From the NCBI GenBank assembly GCA_000226015.1, contig JH153799.1:23584-87583 (forward strand): DNA of 64,000 bases, written 5' to 3'. Below, one piece after another: positions 11,701 to 23,900 of the stretch (position 1 is its first letter; each line of letters starts with the position of its first letter). The stretch comes from Mnemiopsis leidyi. Lineage: Eukaryota; Ctenophora; Tentaculata; Lobata; Bolinopsidae. Made by a program: the position numbers and the translations under genes. The notes below the pieces were generated by a model that searched no databases, was not told the origin of the DNA, and was given only the letters and a program-made list of their open reading frames with translations.

Positions 11701-13332
11701 AAGGTGTAACAAAAATTTAAACGTATTGAAAATAATCTATTCTTTACTACTTATTCACAGTACACTGAAACCAGTATAAAAATGGCAGATCCTTTTAATA
11801 TTCTTGATTTCCCCTCATTCCATTATTGCAGTTGAATCAGATTTACCACAGTAGGAAAGTTAAGAAATGCAGACCACAAGTTCGAATCGTCACTACCCAA
11901 ACTCTCTTCGTCCTCCTGATCAAGCCCCATCCTCCGGTCTTTCTTGTGTTTTTCTCTCACTCGCTCTACATCTCGTTGGTTGATTACGCTGAGCCTCACG
12001 AACGTGTTCATGATGTTACAAAGTTGTTGCTCTACTCGATTTTTTCAACCTCCTCAAAAATCATACTCCACATTCTTTTCGGACAATTAAACGAAAGTGC
12101 ACAACATCGAACGAGAACGGTAACTAGCCTGATTTAAGTGCATGCAATAGCTCAACAGGGGAAGATCGGAAGATATCACCTACTATAGGCTTCTGCACCG
12201 TCCTCATGAATAATCAGATTGCGCTATATACAGTCTGTGTCAATGAGGGCCATCGCCACTCGCCAAATTCATCTTGATAAGTTAATAAGCCACAACTAAT
12301 ATAGTACCTGTCGGCCCAGGAATGGCTAATTATTTAATGCATTAACTTTGTGGTTTAGAAGTTTATTTTTACGGAGGTATTGCGTGGTTATAACAAATGA
12401 AATATCTTTTCTGATTAGCACGAATAGCAGGCTAGATAGTATCAAAGTTCTAAAGTTGGTGTGTAGCGAAGTTGTATTATATAATTGTAAACAGTGAATC
12501 ATCACTGTAGGGTAAGGAGCAGTAAGGGGCGGGCTGGCACATGTCCTGAGTACCTATTCTCAACGTGACTATAGCTTAACAGATACTCAACTTGGCAACA
12601 TTTAGAGGCTACCTAACAATCTTTATACAGAGCTTGGTGCTATTCATGCTGTTGTTATGCTTATAACGGTGTTTTCATGTTTGATACACATTACACATAT
12701 CAAGATGTTCGTACTTTCCTGTTAAGCTCTCAAAGATCATCTTTAAGGTATGAGCATGACTAATGAAGTAAATACCGAAAACATAAACAGTAATTACTTC
12801 CCAAACTATTTAAATTGAACTGTAAAAACAGCATTATATCAGACTGTAAAATCAACTTTTAATATTTCATGATTATTTTCATCTCTAGAAACTATATGTA
12901 GGACCTTGTTTTGCAGATTCAAGTCGGTTCAACCTAATTATATGCAATGTTGTGCCTTGAAGGTACTTTTGCTAGTATTGGGTTCACTTATAAGAAGGTG
13001 TCTTATGACCATATTTGACTGTGTAAAATAACCTGATTTTTGCGGATGGCGCCACAGAGAATTGCGTCACTATCGTCACTTTCAACGTCACTCCCTCCAC
13101 ACCCATCTCTGCCACCACATCCCCCACTGCCACCACTTCTGAGCTTTCTGTAGACATTCTGCACCGCACTCTCGTGTACTTCCTGCCCTTCCTCGCTCGA
13201 CAAGCTGCTGACTGGCCGCTGACTGCTGAACCACCCGTGCTCGGTCCCCATGGGGTTCTCCGCGTAGTATTTGTCGCGTATCGCCACTATATCAGATGTT
13301 GAAATGGTGCTCAGCCGGGTGAAAGTGTTCAT
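8726..13332 (-). CDS. Two-pore-domain potassium channel (K2P/KCNK family)
   Basis: Seven coding exons on the minus strand: 13033-13332 (first exon A, ATG at 13332), 11249-11381, 10750-10792, 10380-10471, 9509-9639, 9120-9318, 8777-8922. Phases agree at every junction. Order of parts: cytoplasmic N-terminus; M1 ending GAHVFKVLE; extracellular cap with one Cys; pore 1 WNFWTSF...TIGYG; the K2P landmark MAPRTQTGKLF; M2; M3 (VLWVSLMFLCTYLLVMATL); pore 2 SFPQSLYFYVITMTTVGFGD; M4. GYG in the first filter and GFG in the second is typical of K2P channels, which carry background K+ current as dimers in the plasma membrane. After M4 the donor GAG|GTATTA is weak; reading on gives 16 more codons to TAA at 8726-8728, so the C-terminus is uncertain. 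Alternative first exons are listed separately. The subfamily cannot be assigned by eye. Confidence 0.93.
11847..12011 (-). CDS. K2P channel alternative first exon B
   Basis: ATG at 12011 starts MNTFVRLSVINQRDVERVRE and runs 55 codons to FPTV, then a GTG|GTAAAT donor in phase 0. It shares MNTF.RLS.I and the following helix-like region with exon A 1.3 kb upstream, and the two cannot both be used as in-line coding starts. They look like duplicated, mutually exclusive first exons, each presumably with its own promoter. Confidence 0.75.
13033..13332 (-). CDS. K2P channel first exon A
   Basis: ATG at 13332 starts MNTFTRLSTISTSDIVAIRD and runs 100 codons to KNQ, then a CAG|GTTATT donor in phase 0, matching the phase-0 acceptor of the M1 exon at 11381. 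The exon encodes a Ser- and Gly-rich cytoplasmic N-terminus (GGSGGCGGRDGCGG). Its first residues match those of first exon B, which supports both as real. Confidence 0.8.
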
Positions 13333-15238
13333 TTCAAACTCCCGGGTCCGAGAGTGTCTTCTGTGTCTGGTGCTGGGGTACAGTCTTGGAATCTATGATA
13401 TTCAGATTTTTATTACTGTTTTTATTCTTATGATGCTGCTATATCGTCAGTTGGTAGGATTGATATCGATCAGAATGTAATGGTATATTTCCAGTCGTTT
13501 TAGAAGATCGACATACCAATGATCCGAGCTTCTGATGAATTGCAGAGGTTTCCAAAAACTGCTTTTAAATGGGAAGATTCACTTGTTAACCTTAACCTTA
13601 GTTACGTTTGTTTAATATCGATTATCGGTCTCTATCGTCAGGTCAAAGGTTGCTAAACGTAGACAAACGATAAACAAGCAGATAGCAGCGGGTCATATGC
13701 AGTAGTTTAATAACAAGCCGAACGGGGTGGCATGTGTTGTCAAACCGCTTTGTATCTCAACTGTAGTCTATTTGACAGATGATAAGCAATCTAGCACGTG
13801 TCTTTTAGTCAGATCGACTTTATGACAGACTCAGAGGAGCTGGTGTGTAATTGTGCCGTGTGGTTAGTGTGAAAGTGGGTGCTTTCTGTGATCAGCTGAG
13901 GGCTCATGGTGACAAGATGCAAATGGAGGTAGATTTGAGTGGCTGCTTTACTCTCAATTATCAACTTTCTTAAATCATCGGACGTTTGGAAAAAACTGAA
14001 GGGATAGAATTTTTAGGAATGTCAAAATCACGGCCATTTTTAATTTCTCAACTAAAAATGTGAACGATAATTCGTACGGAAACAACCAGGCAAAAAGCAA
14101 ATGGTAAAGTTGCCTCTAAATCCGCAGTTGTTTCAGTTAATGGAGAATTTCACACTTGTGCCACTCTAAGTGTTAATTTTTTGCTTTGTGACGAGCTGTC
14201 ACCTTCCGAATTATTACCGGTTCAGTTACGTAAAACAGGGAAGAATGTGGTTGTCACATTAACTGCAGCTATCTGGACTTGGAAAGTGACTTATTGATGG
14301 TCTCCTATAAAGTTCATTGCACCACGTGCGAGTTGAGACATCAAGAAAAGTCTTTTTCAAAACGATTAATAACCTAAGGCAGGAGTTATTTGATGATCTG
14401 CCATTTGTGGTATGATGCAAATCCATTTCATGATATCCGGTGAATTCTCTGATAGCCTTGTATTGGTTGCGTATTTCACGTGATATTTTGATGGTGCCTT
14501 AGGAACTTAAGAAAAGATATGGTTTAATAACAAATTCCAACACACTGACGAGAAATATATATAGCAGCAATGCTACTTTAACAAATGACAAATGACCATT
14601 TCATCCGCTCTTAAACACGACGTAAACTCCATAATTTTAATCCCACTAGCTTGGAGACAATTAATAGAATCGATATTGGCTAGCTGTCGAACAGTGCTTG
14701 GTATCTGTTCGAGCTAAAAGTTCGTATGTACAATTCTTATCGTTAAAAACGCTTGCATGTGTGAGAGAGTGATAGTGTACACGTGAGGTTACTGAGTCCT
14801 CTATTCCTTAACACGTGTGATAAATTTAGTTCTCTATTTTTAGTGTGATTCTTTGCACGAGTCCTTAATGATTCGCCTATTTTTGTATTTGGCATGTTCT
14901 ATTAATAAGTCCGAAATTTGCATAAGGAACCTTGCATGTGTTATCGAGTATACGGAGGAGACATATGTTTTGATGCGGAAAATGGCACGTGTTTATGGGA
15001 CACTGGACAGTCCTTTATTCTGACAGAGACGTTGACATTTGACGATAGATATTACTTTTCCTGATTGCAGTAGGTCAGACATTCCGAAAATACCACTGGA
15101 GACATTAATAATAAATTAACCTTGGACAATAAGGCAGTTTTTGGACGCATCTTAGCAGCTGACTTCTCTGGTACTTCCGATTAAATATTTCAAATTCTAG
15201 AAACAAGTTGTTATGAATAGTTCAGAATGCCACGTGTT

Positions 15239-15307
15239 CTTCATTTTTAAATGTTTTTAGGAGAATCCATATATATCTGGATTCTCCTAAAAACATTAAA
15301 AATGAAG
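15239..15307. repeat. Inverted repeat 1 (about 30-bp arms)
   Basis: The left arm CTTCATTTTTAAATGTTTTT and onward to GGAGAATCCA is mirrored by the right arm, differing by one base in length. The spacer is about 8 bp (TATATATC). It could form a long hairpin, as in foldback MITEs. Confidence 0.85.
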
Positions 15308-15312
15308 AAGAC

Positions 15313-15382
15313 TTAACATGATATTGCATCGAAAATCGTATTGTTATATAATAATACGATTTTTGATGCAATATCATGTTAA
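15313..15382. repeat. Inverted repeat 2 (about 30-bp arms), adjacent to repeat 1
   Basis: TTAACATGATATTGCATC starts the left arm and its complement ends the right arm, with arms of about 30 bp and a short AT spacer. It starts 6 bp after inverted repeat 1 and has a different sequence. Confidence 0.85.
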
Positions 15383-16587
15383 CTCAGTGTAATATGCAGT
15401 GATGGTGGATGTATAACTTATAAAAAAGATGTTTTGTATCAAAAGTCATAAACGCACCATAAGTCCCAATAAATAAAACGGGCTAAGAAATTAAGCGAAG
15501 GTAAAGCCTGATATGCGTATAAACTCTAAATCGCATTACGTTTAGTTTAAAAGATATAATCTAGAACCCATGATGAACTAGCTATAGAATTAATTGCGTC
15601 GGCTCAAGTCTCAACAATATTCAAATAGTTATCTAGGCCTAGACAAGCAAATTCAAACTACTGGTCACGGCCGTCTTTGTACTAACAGCAATGACATTAT
15701 TCAAATAAAGTCCCTTTTAATCTATATTCATGAATCTATGAATGTTAGGGCTCCCTTCAGGTGTCGATAATCATGGCGCTTTTAGCTCAGATAAAATATA
15801 ATAGTTAGTAATCGTCAGAAGATCAGCTGTGAACCGTGCAGAGGAATTATATTATGATAATCAAAATTTGATGTTATAAGGTTCATGGGATAATTATTAA
15901 AGGCCATGGACTTAATCACAACTTGGTTGTACATAACACCCTTTATTACAGGGAATCTGCCCTCATAATTTGAAAGGTCTGACAAAAATACTTTTAGACG
16001 TCTGAAATGAATACAAATTTTCAATAATATTTTTTGATAGTCTAAAGCGTCTTAATGAGAAAATTTGCATACTGGAATAAATTATAAGGTGCTTAGATTG
16101 AACATTAGGTAATAGGTATACGAGATGTGCAGTCGGTTAGCGGTGATGATCTCGACTGACTAATGAACAAATTTCCCTTATAGACATGCCCAACATTTTC
16201 GGTTAAGACAAGATAAAAGGGAAAAGAAGCAAAACGTTAAAATTTAGAAATACAAAACTGCAAATTGCTTTCCGAACAGGGCCAATTCAATGGCCATGCA
16301 CGTTGATAAGTATACTGACAGCAAACGTTTTAGTTAGCACGGTACTGCAATTACTGCGTTTAAATTCGAAGCAGTGAACTTTCTGAGTTACAGTATTGCA
16401 GTATGTATCAATGAAAGCGGCTTGGAATTTGCGCTAAATGGGGCCTTGTTGTCCGCTTATGTATTTCTGATAGCACGCATACTATTGTACGGGAATTATA
16501 TTGCTTGTGGTGAATTAAAATTAGCTTGTTAATTAGTACTTGGCGGGCCAGTTGTACCGCGTATTCGTAATAGCGTGAATTGCCTAC

Positions 16588-16701
16588 CTTGAATTGAGGC
16601 TGGAAACACGGTAAATCCATGTTCCGTTGACCAAATCGGGATGAAGCAAAGCAAGATTCCTCTACTGTATAAATCACATCCTTACTCGGAAAATGATTCA
16701 T
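16588..16701 (-). CDS. Candidate upstream first exon C (phase 0)
   Basis: ATG at 16701 followed by 38 codons (MNHFPSKDVIYTVEESCF...PQFK) and an AAG|GTAGGC donor in phase 0, the phase needed to join the K2P M1 exon at 11381. Protein similarity to exons A and B is limited to the first residues (MN.F). It could instead belong to another gene or be a chance frame. Confidence 0.35.
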
Positions 16702-17088
16702 TTTGTAGTTGAGGATCAGATTGCTACGACCATCTAGGTCTCATGGTTCTTATAGCCTGCTAGTGCAATGACTTGGATAACTTTTCGGTTTTCCCGTAAT
16801 ATAGAACATCAGAGCAATATCCACCTGTTAAGGATTCTCGTTTATTTGGTTTTCATCTTTCTTTACACGCATTTTTTAGAATTATCGTACTGAGAGTGAT
16901 CGTTACTATATTGCGTAATATTGTCTGCTATGTAAAATGTACCGAATAAGAAAACTTTTTTGGTACAAAAAATAGTCGAGCAATCTACTTATAATCAGTA
17001 TCATCACAACAAGACAACGCCAAGTAGTAGGAAGAGACAAATCAATAAATCACGACTACTAAAGTCATCATGGTTTCAGACTCATTAC

Positions 17089-17265
17089 CGATTTGCAGCG
17101 ACGGTGTCTGCAAGGGTTTAAATCTTGGTACTTGTAGAGATCATCTTCTTTGTTTCGTTCAAATCTTCTCAAATGGTAGGATTTTGGTCGATTGAATGAC
17201 TGCACTGTGTAGCAATTGTCTTCTGATTGCATACTGATATAGCCACATTTCTGATGTGATTTCAT
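17089..17265 (-). CDS. Candidate upstream first exon D (phase 0)
   Basis: ATG at 17265 and 59 codons rich in charged and aromatic residues (SFNRPKSYHLRRFERNKEDD), then a TCG|GTAATG donor in phase 0. No similarity to a known domain was recognised. It is placed on the same strand and in the same splice phase as the K2P first exons. Confidence 0.35.
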
Positions 17266-17463
17266 GATCTAGATCCCCGGAAACTTTCGTCTTTTCATTC
17301 CAGTCTTTCGGCAACAATACTTCTTAGCTCATCGCCTTTAACCGCAGTTTGCTGTCGCATAAAGAGCCATCAGAACAAAAGATGAAACTAGCAAACTAAG
17401 CCAGCTTGCGTGATTTTGTGGTCGTTTAACATCAGCCACGTTGAGTATTTAATTGAGTATTAC

Positions 17464-17676
17464 CTTCTTATAAAATTTGACTCCCTTTTTCGACCTAAAA
17501 CTAATTGGAAGCACGGAAAAGTGGAAGAAGTCGGCCATGGCCGAATCATTAGTGGGGGGAGCTAAACTGCTGACACTTTTAATGAGTGTCAAGTAGTCAG
17601 TGTTTTTTATTTTAGCCTTTGCATTATTTGACAACTGAATTGGCGAACGCTTCTTTTGATTAAATAGGATATCCAT
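17464..17676 (-). CDS. Candidate upstream first exon E (phase 0)
   Basis: ATG at 17676 and 71 codons ending GVKFYKK at an AAG|GTAATA donor in phase 0. Its basic C-terminal stretch would lie just before M1 if joined to the K2P acceptor at 11381. The coding look is moderate and the assignment is inference. Confidence 0.38.
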
Positions 17677-18762
17677 AACTTGCCAAGGTAGCAGCTAATG
17701 TGATGATAGGAAACAGTAAACATGTCTCCCAAAGAAGAATAACTTACGCCGGAGGGGCGGGAGGTGAGAGACATTTTGCTGTCCATCTCTGTCCGAGATT
17801 TCCTTCAACCAGTGGTCTTCAGAAACGCTGAATCTCGTTCTTATAGATCACTAGGAACAATCACCAAAAATCAAATGAAGATATTTTTGTCAAACTGCAG
17901 AAAAAAAGCATTAAACAACCTGGCACAACTCAAACTATGCAGCAGTTAGAGTTCCTCGGAAAAAAAGCAAACTCGAAATAAATATGGTGGCTTCTCGGTT
18001 AAAATTTGAGCTGCGACCTGCGGCTTATTTAAACCAATCTACTGAATTCCTCAGTGCCAAGCAAGAATCCATTTAGGCCTAGGCAGCTGTCATTAACCAG
18101 CCGTTGTCCTGGCAACGACACGAGGACTCCAAACTGGTCGGCAGAACTGCTAACAAAGCTGGGTTAATGAATCTTGGTTTTTTAGCGCAATAAGTTGTCT
18201 CATACCTTGATGAAATGTTCAGCGATAATTGGTGCTACGTACATGAGGAATTCTCGAGATCTTCGGCTTATCTTAAGATCTAGATTTGACCGATTCAAAA
18301 ATGTAAACCCTATAAAGAGGCAGAACTAAGCAACGCATAAAAAACAAGCAAGCAGGGACGTTCAGGAATACTCATTCAGCAAATCAGCAGGGCAAGTCCC
18401 AACAAGCACTGGCCTATATCGATAACTAGGACCACTGGACCAGTTTCTTGCCTTGCATCCTACTTTTAGTGCGAATACCTACATTTAGATACTTGACACA
18501 TGAGATCCAGGGCTATAAAGGTTGTGTGAAGTGCGTTTACTTGCGATTATGGTATGGCCTCTTCCTTACTCTTAGCATTGTGAAATTTTTTATAGTTCTG
18601 ACTTATTGCTGTCATGTCTCTCTAATATACAGTAAAAAACTCGTGCCGTTTCTGAATTGCGCGTTTTATTATGTATTACTGACAAGAATAGAAGTTCTTA
18701 GAACGACTTTCTACAAGATGATATCAACCCAAGGTATGGAGGCATCTGTGTTTCACCTGTAC

Positions 18763-18849
18763 CTGCGGCTCCAAGTCCCCCGGCTGGGGCCTTCTCCGGA
18801 AGTCTGGAACTGGATCTTTCCACCGATTCTTACTCTCAAACAATAGCAT
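18763..18849 (-). CDS. Candidate upstream first exon F (phase 0)
   Basis: ATG at 18849 and 29 codons (MLLFESKNRWKDPVPDFRRR...LEPQ) followed by CAG|GTACAG in phase 0. The stretch is clearly more GC-rich than its surroundings, as real exons here are. A longer open frame lies opposite on the plus strand (18448-18846) but starts within AT-rich sequence and has no recognisable content. Confidence 0.42.
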
Positions 18850-19757
18850 TTGTGATGAAAATGTGAACTCGGAAATCAGCTAAAAGGGCAAATAAAAACC
18901 TTCTTTTGGATGCCAGGGATGCCAGGGAAATAACTAATTATGGCAGTTAAGCGGAAACGAATATGGTTTATTGATTTAATGATAAAACCTATCAACGTAA
19001 TTGTATTAGCATCATTTTGACTTATAAAACATCAATAATACATGAGCCAAAATAGTCTTGAAAGCGCACTAAATCTCTTGTCAGATGAACTGTCGACAAT
19101 GTTGACAGACGACAGTCAGCTAATCTTATTATAGTCCTATAATTTTATTATAGTCCTATGTTTGTGGGACTTTTTTAATTTTAAATGTATGTCGAGTACC
19201 TACTTCTAAGTTTGTTTAATCGTATCAAATTCTTATTGTTATCGAGATCAGACAAGACGACAGTGTGCATCCCGCTTTGGTCGCTTTATTTAGTCGCTAA
19301 TCGCCATATCTTGTCAACTAATAGTTTTTAAAGCTAACAATCAATATTGTTAATTGTTATAATTCACGTTATTTCATTATAAACTGTATTTATACTTATT
19401 ATCTTCATTCTCTCTTGTAATCATGATTTTTGTATCCTAATGCTTATCCTAATGCTTATCCTAATGCTTATTCCAATGCTTATTACAGTGCTTATTTTAC
19501 CTCTTTCCTGTACGAGAGAGATCTAAGAAATGCTCCACAGTCGCGACTCTCCCTCAGGGACACGTAGGAAGGTCTTCCTCGGTCCAGGTCCATCTTCTTA
19601 GGTGCCCTGAGTTATCCTGGATCGTCAGTGTTATCTTTTTGTGCTCAAAATCTTCATCTCTCTCAGTTTCAGTCCATCTCACTAGTCGCTGAGAAACTCC
19701 CTTAAAGGAGCAAATCAAAACAAGTTCTGGTAACTGGTTGCTTACTATTATTATCAT
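18850..19757. other. Non-coding, with a doubtful exon-like stretch
   Basis: A 12-bp tandem repeat (CTAATGCTTATC type, about five units) lies at 19436-19500. On the minus strand at 19554-19720 is an open, less AT-rich frame with text such as ICSFKGVSQRLVRWTETERD that vaguely recalls an immunoglobulin-type strand pattern, ending in TGA at 19554. I could not connect it to other exons. Confidence 0.3.
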
Positions 19758-20444
19758 TAGGTTGTCCCATAAAGATTGACTCCCACTTTTCATCACTTTC
19801 ATTTAAGATGATAATTGATAAGCCAATTTTGACAGTACCACGCGTAAAAGAAAAATATGGCCACATTGTTTAGAGAAACTGAAGGGCAATTGTAGAAGTT
19901 AAAGTAATGTTTCATATTTTCTTTGAAACAGATGATATAGCCATAAGGTTTGGGCGAAATTCTCGATCGACATGAAGCCCCAAAACCTGAATTTCGAAAA
20001 CCGAAAAAACACTTTTTTCGACAGAATATTTATAAAAACAGAACGTCCCAATGACTCCTGACCGAATACAGTGTAGTAGAAATAAGAAATGCCCCAAAAC
20101 TAAATCAATTGCAATAAATAGTATTGCTTGTCGTAGTTTGCATTTACAATCGGGGTTCGTGACTGCGTGAAATTTACTTCATTCGTGACCTGCACTTGTA
20201 TTAACTCGTGACCTTTACATTCTGCAATATGTTTAAACTCTCCTCAACGGAAACCTTCCTTCCTCCCCATAAGCCATTATGCCCATAGCGAATTTTCTTC
20301 CAGGCCTACTTATGATGTTCAAACAGCCCTGAAAATTGATACTATGAGTCTACTGCAAGGACAAAATTTAATCATGTTTCCTCTTTGGTATTGTAAGATA
20401 AACTTTACAGTTTGATATTCTCAATCTCAATGGGACAACATAAT
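19757..20444. mobile_element. Mariner-like MITE, diverged copy
   Basis: The left end TTAGGTTGTCCCATAAAGAT and a complementary right end (ATGGGACAACATAA) enclose about 690 bp. An internal segment TTTTGACAGTACCA is shared with the 52141-52674 element. The ends resemble Tc1/mariner terminal repeats. No intact transposase frame is seen. Confidence 0.6.
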
Positions 20445-20728
20445 ATTGACTTAATACTTATGGTTATACAAACAACTCTTTATATTATTAGCGTCAACTA
20501 AGAAAGGCAGAGCTTAGTGCTTACTACAAAACCCAATTAACTAAGTGGATGTAAACAACGTTGGGTTGAACTATTTAAAACGGACTGCCCCCAATAAAGC
20601 TCTGTACAGCTGTAGTCTAGTACCAAGCACTTATACCACTGTCGTAGTACTATCCGCTAAACTCAAGAACATAGTGGAAGTGAGCTAAATAACTTCCCCA
20701 GAAGTGAGCTAAATGTTCGCTCTAACAG

Positions 20729-20849
20729 ATGTACCTAGGAGAGATGTCAGTCAAGTCAGACATGTCGGTGCTGGCTGGCGGCAGATTAAAGGAGGTAGAC
20801 TCCTGGGACAGCAACACGTTACGACTCATCAAACAGTTGAAAGTCAGTG
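20729..20849 (+). CDS. Candidate coding exon, strand uncertain
   Basis: On the plus strand an acceptor-like TTCGCTCTAACAG is followed by ATG and 40 codons (text includes RLKEVDSWDSNTLRLIKQLK), then G|GTGAAA. The minus strand is also open here and could start MSRNVLLSQESTSFNLPPAS with a donor at AG|GTACAT. GC content is raised relative to the flanks, which suggests a real exon on one of the strands. Confidence 0.3.
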
Positions 20850-20944
20850 GTGAAACGGGAAGAACATGACTGCATGTACCGGTAGAAACGTCCGGCCAGC
20901 CAAGCACGAGACGTCGTTTTATTGTGTACACCAGCTCGATCAAA

Positions 20945-23900
20945 ATCAGTGAAAACTAATAAAATTATAGAAGACAATACTCATTCTAGTTGTGGCTTGC
21001 TAACAATGTGGAGGTTTAAATTTACTACTTGCTATCGGAAAGTCTGCCTGATGTTCGGTGAAATCGCACCGTGGTGTCGCAATGTTGGATGTGAGTGAGA
21101 GACTCCGGGACTAGTTGAGTTTAAACTGTGTTGAAATAAAGCTGACGTGGTTTGTATTAGAAGGTCGTATTGTGCTGATCATTGTCCTGAGATGACTGTA
21201 CTAGTAGTTGTGCAAGAGATGCTTGTTACTTGCGATGATTTGGTTCTTGGTTTGCGCTGATTGGCAGTGAAAGTGGTGTTTGTGAGTTTGGCGGTCATCA
21301 AGCACTGCTTTCAAACCACTGAATCACATGGTGTCCTGATACTAGTGCTTCTTGTCATAATCCTGGTTTTAGTACTTCTGTTTTGTTACCGCCTTTTTGC
21401 GTTAATATAGATGTCACAATATAATTGAGATCAAGAGGGAAAATAATTACTGGAATTTCTTATAGAAACTACATTGGCTTAAAGTAAGAGTAAGTGAAAA
21501 AGTCTAAATTCACATCTAATAGGCCATCAGAAGTTACCCTGCAAGTTACTTGGCTGTATAAAAGAGACGTTTTATTAACAGCTTGCCGCTGCGGTACCTA
21601 TATGACCATAAGAAACTGGCCGTGAAAACAATGTATCCGAATTTTAAGCAATCAAAATAGCGATATCCGAGGAGTGCACTACAACACAATCGTAAAATAA
21701 TATCACGAAAACATCAGAGGGGGGCTGAACCGCATGTCAACACAATTGAAGATTGTAGACCCGGGCAATACTCGTGAGCTATTCCTTTAATCATGTCTGT
21801 CCGCCAGAGAACCTCGGCAGACATTTCATGACAATATAACATATGATAGCCCACATTAATTGATAGTGCTATGAACGCATTACTACTAGTCTTGATTTAG
21901 TCTATGCATATTTGTGATGGTGATCCCCAAGTACGACAAACAACTCCACCTCAGTTGTCGAGGAAGCTGTTGAATGGGGATGCAACTTTTGAAAATTCAT
22001 GAAGCTCATTGACATACAAATAAAGTGTCATTTGTCGCCACTTTTACTCAATAGGCTCCCTTTAAACATGGCTTAGTCTTTATAAAGGTTTATAAGCATT
22101 AACATGCTTGTAAAGCGTTGATCCATCGTAATACCAATATTGTTCGTAAGGGCTCGTTACGTATCTACCAAATTCCTGCCTCTAACAATTGATCCCTCCG
22201 AATTTCTGAACTTCACCTTCTAGAAAGCAGCCATCTCACATGAGGACATGTAAAATCTTTCGAGTAAACCGATTAGTCAGGAGTCTTTAAAATTGAATAG
22301 TTAGTTCGTGCAAAGCTTCGCAGCATATAAACTGGTACCTCTTGGAGAAACTCTTAACGTTATACAAGATTAATTAGTCACCATCAGCATTTCTAACATT
22401 TTAAAATACGGAATGCATGTAAACTTCCTTGTTCTCAGCATATGGAACGATCGGAACGGATTTTTGACAGCTACAAAATAACTTTTTTCGCAACCATAAT
22501 GATAACACTTGTATATCGATTATTCGTGTCCATTTACAAGCTGCATTGTACCCCACACGTGTTATAATAGAGTTAGAGTTAGAGCGTCTTATTACAGCAA
22601 TGGTAATGTCTGACAAACTACAAAAATAAAAAGTTTTCCCAGAACATTTAGATCAGAACAAGCCTTGAAACAAAACCCGTTAAAATTACTGCTTACTAAA
22701 AATTGGCCTTCACGTCGAGTCGATAATATTTTGTCATGAGTCCATATTATGCATTTATTTCATCAGCTCTATAAGATATGTTTCCAATTTGAATTAAGTA
22801 ACATATTCGAAATCCTTAAGTTTAATCCATCAAAGAATTCGTTTTCTAAAAGTTCAGAATATTACATTATTACAGTTGTTCAACTTGAACTAGCTCAGGT
22901 CAGAGATAACCTAAAAGTGATGCAGCCGTCTAAAGGGCTACAACAACGACGTATGTATTCATGGGATGGTCTACGCCCATTTTTAGATTAAGATTTACAG
23001 AATTACAATTCATTTGACGTGGGCTGTGTCATCGACATCAAAGGTTTTTTAGACGTCGACGAATTGCAATACAGTATCATGAAAACGAATGAAAAGCGAT
23101 CTGTATACTTGCAGTGAACGTGAAATGATTTTGAAGTCATTATATAGTTATATGGTTATGAGTCATTGAGTCATAGTTACTTCTTGATCCTCGATGAAAA
23201 GTATAGTAAATGATAGCTAAGGAATATTTGGTGGATGTTAAATAGTTCTAACGATATAATTTGATGGAACCAAAGTATTTTAAGTGATAACAACAGAAAT
23301 TTGTGTGTTGTATAAGTCACTATAGAGTATAAGTCACTATAGAGTATACGTCATTATAGAGAATAGTCACAATAAAAGTGTGTATACTGCCACGGTTAGA
23401 AGGTTGCATATTTAACTTTTTCGCTTATGCTACGATGCTATCATGAAGTCTCATGCGAACATGCACCGTGTACTCATCAACTCAGTCCAGCATATATTAA
23501 CCTAAATCATAATAATAATGCAAATCTGCACACTGTCGCTAACATTTGATTCGATCTTGGCATGTTGGTTTCTCGAGAAAGCATCCCCACGACCATGAGT
23601 TCAATTGCTTTGAACATTTGTGTTCGGTTAGAAATTGTAATCTCCTGTATAACTCTAAGTTCCTTATTCCATTTGCTCCTATAGGCAGACCTTCTAGGAA
23701 AGGTGAGGCCGTAATTCGAGGTGTTAGTTTTCAGAAACTCAGAAATTAAGGTAAGAAGTGGCTAACCACGGATAAAGAAACATAATTATGCGTATGATAG
23801 AGGTCTCAAAGAGACCCGCCCAATAACCCAAGATCACATCAGTAATTCGCGATCATGATTTAGTGATATGAAATGTAGAAGTATATCCTTGACACTTGTG

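Larger units (their letters stand above)
13334..16587. other. Non-coding upstream region of the K2P gene
   Basis: No convincing gene. CACGTG E-box-like hexamers recur between 13.8 and 15.2 kb. Two adjacent inverted repeats at 15239-15382 are listed separately. Confidence 0.45.

Noticed and set aside
13800-15240. Many CACGTG hexamers
   Set aside because: They also occur elsewhere in the window and have no consistent position relative to a promoter here.
15815-16024. Minus-strand frame of 69 codons
   Set aside because: It lacks an ATG at its start and good splice signals; AT-rich text.
16120-16190. tRNA-like A-box (CAGTCGGTTAGCGG)
   Set aside because: No matching B-box or cloverleaf at the right distance. 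No tRNA, rRNA or snRNA gene could be supported anywhere in the window.
18448-18846. Plus-strand open frame of 132 codons
   Set aside because: It mostly reflects the open reverse side of the GC-rich minus-strand exon at 18763-18849 joined to hydrophobic AT-rich text; no family and no splice context.
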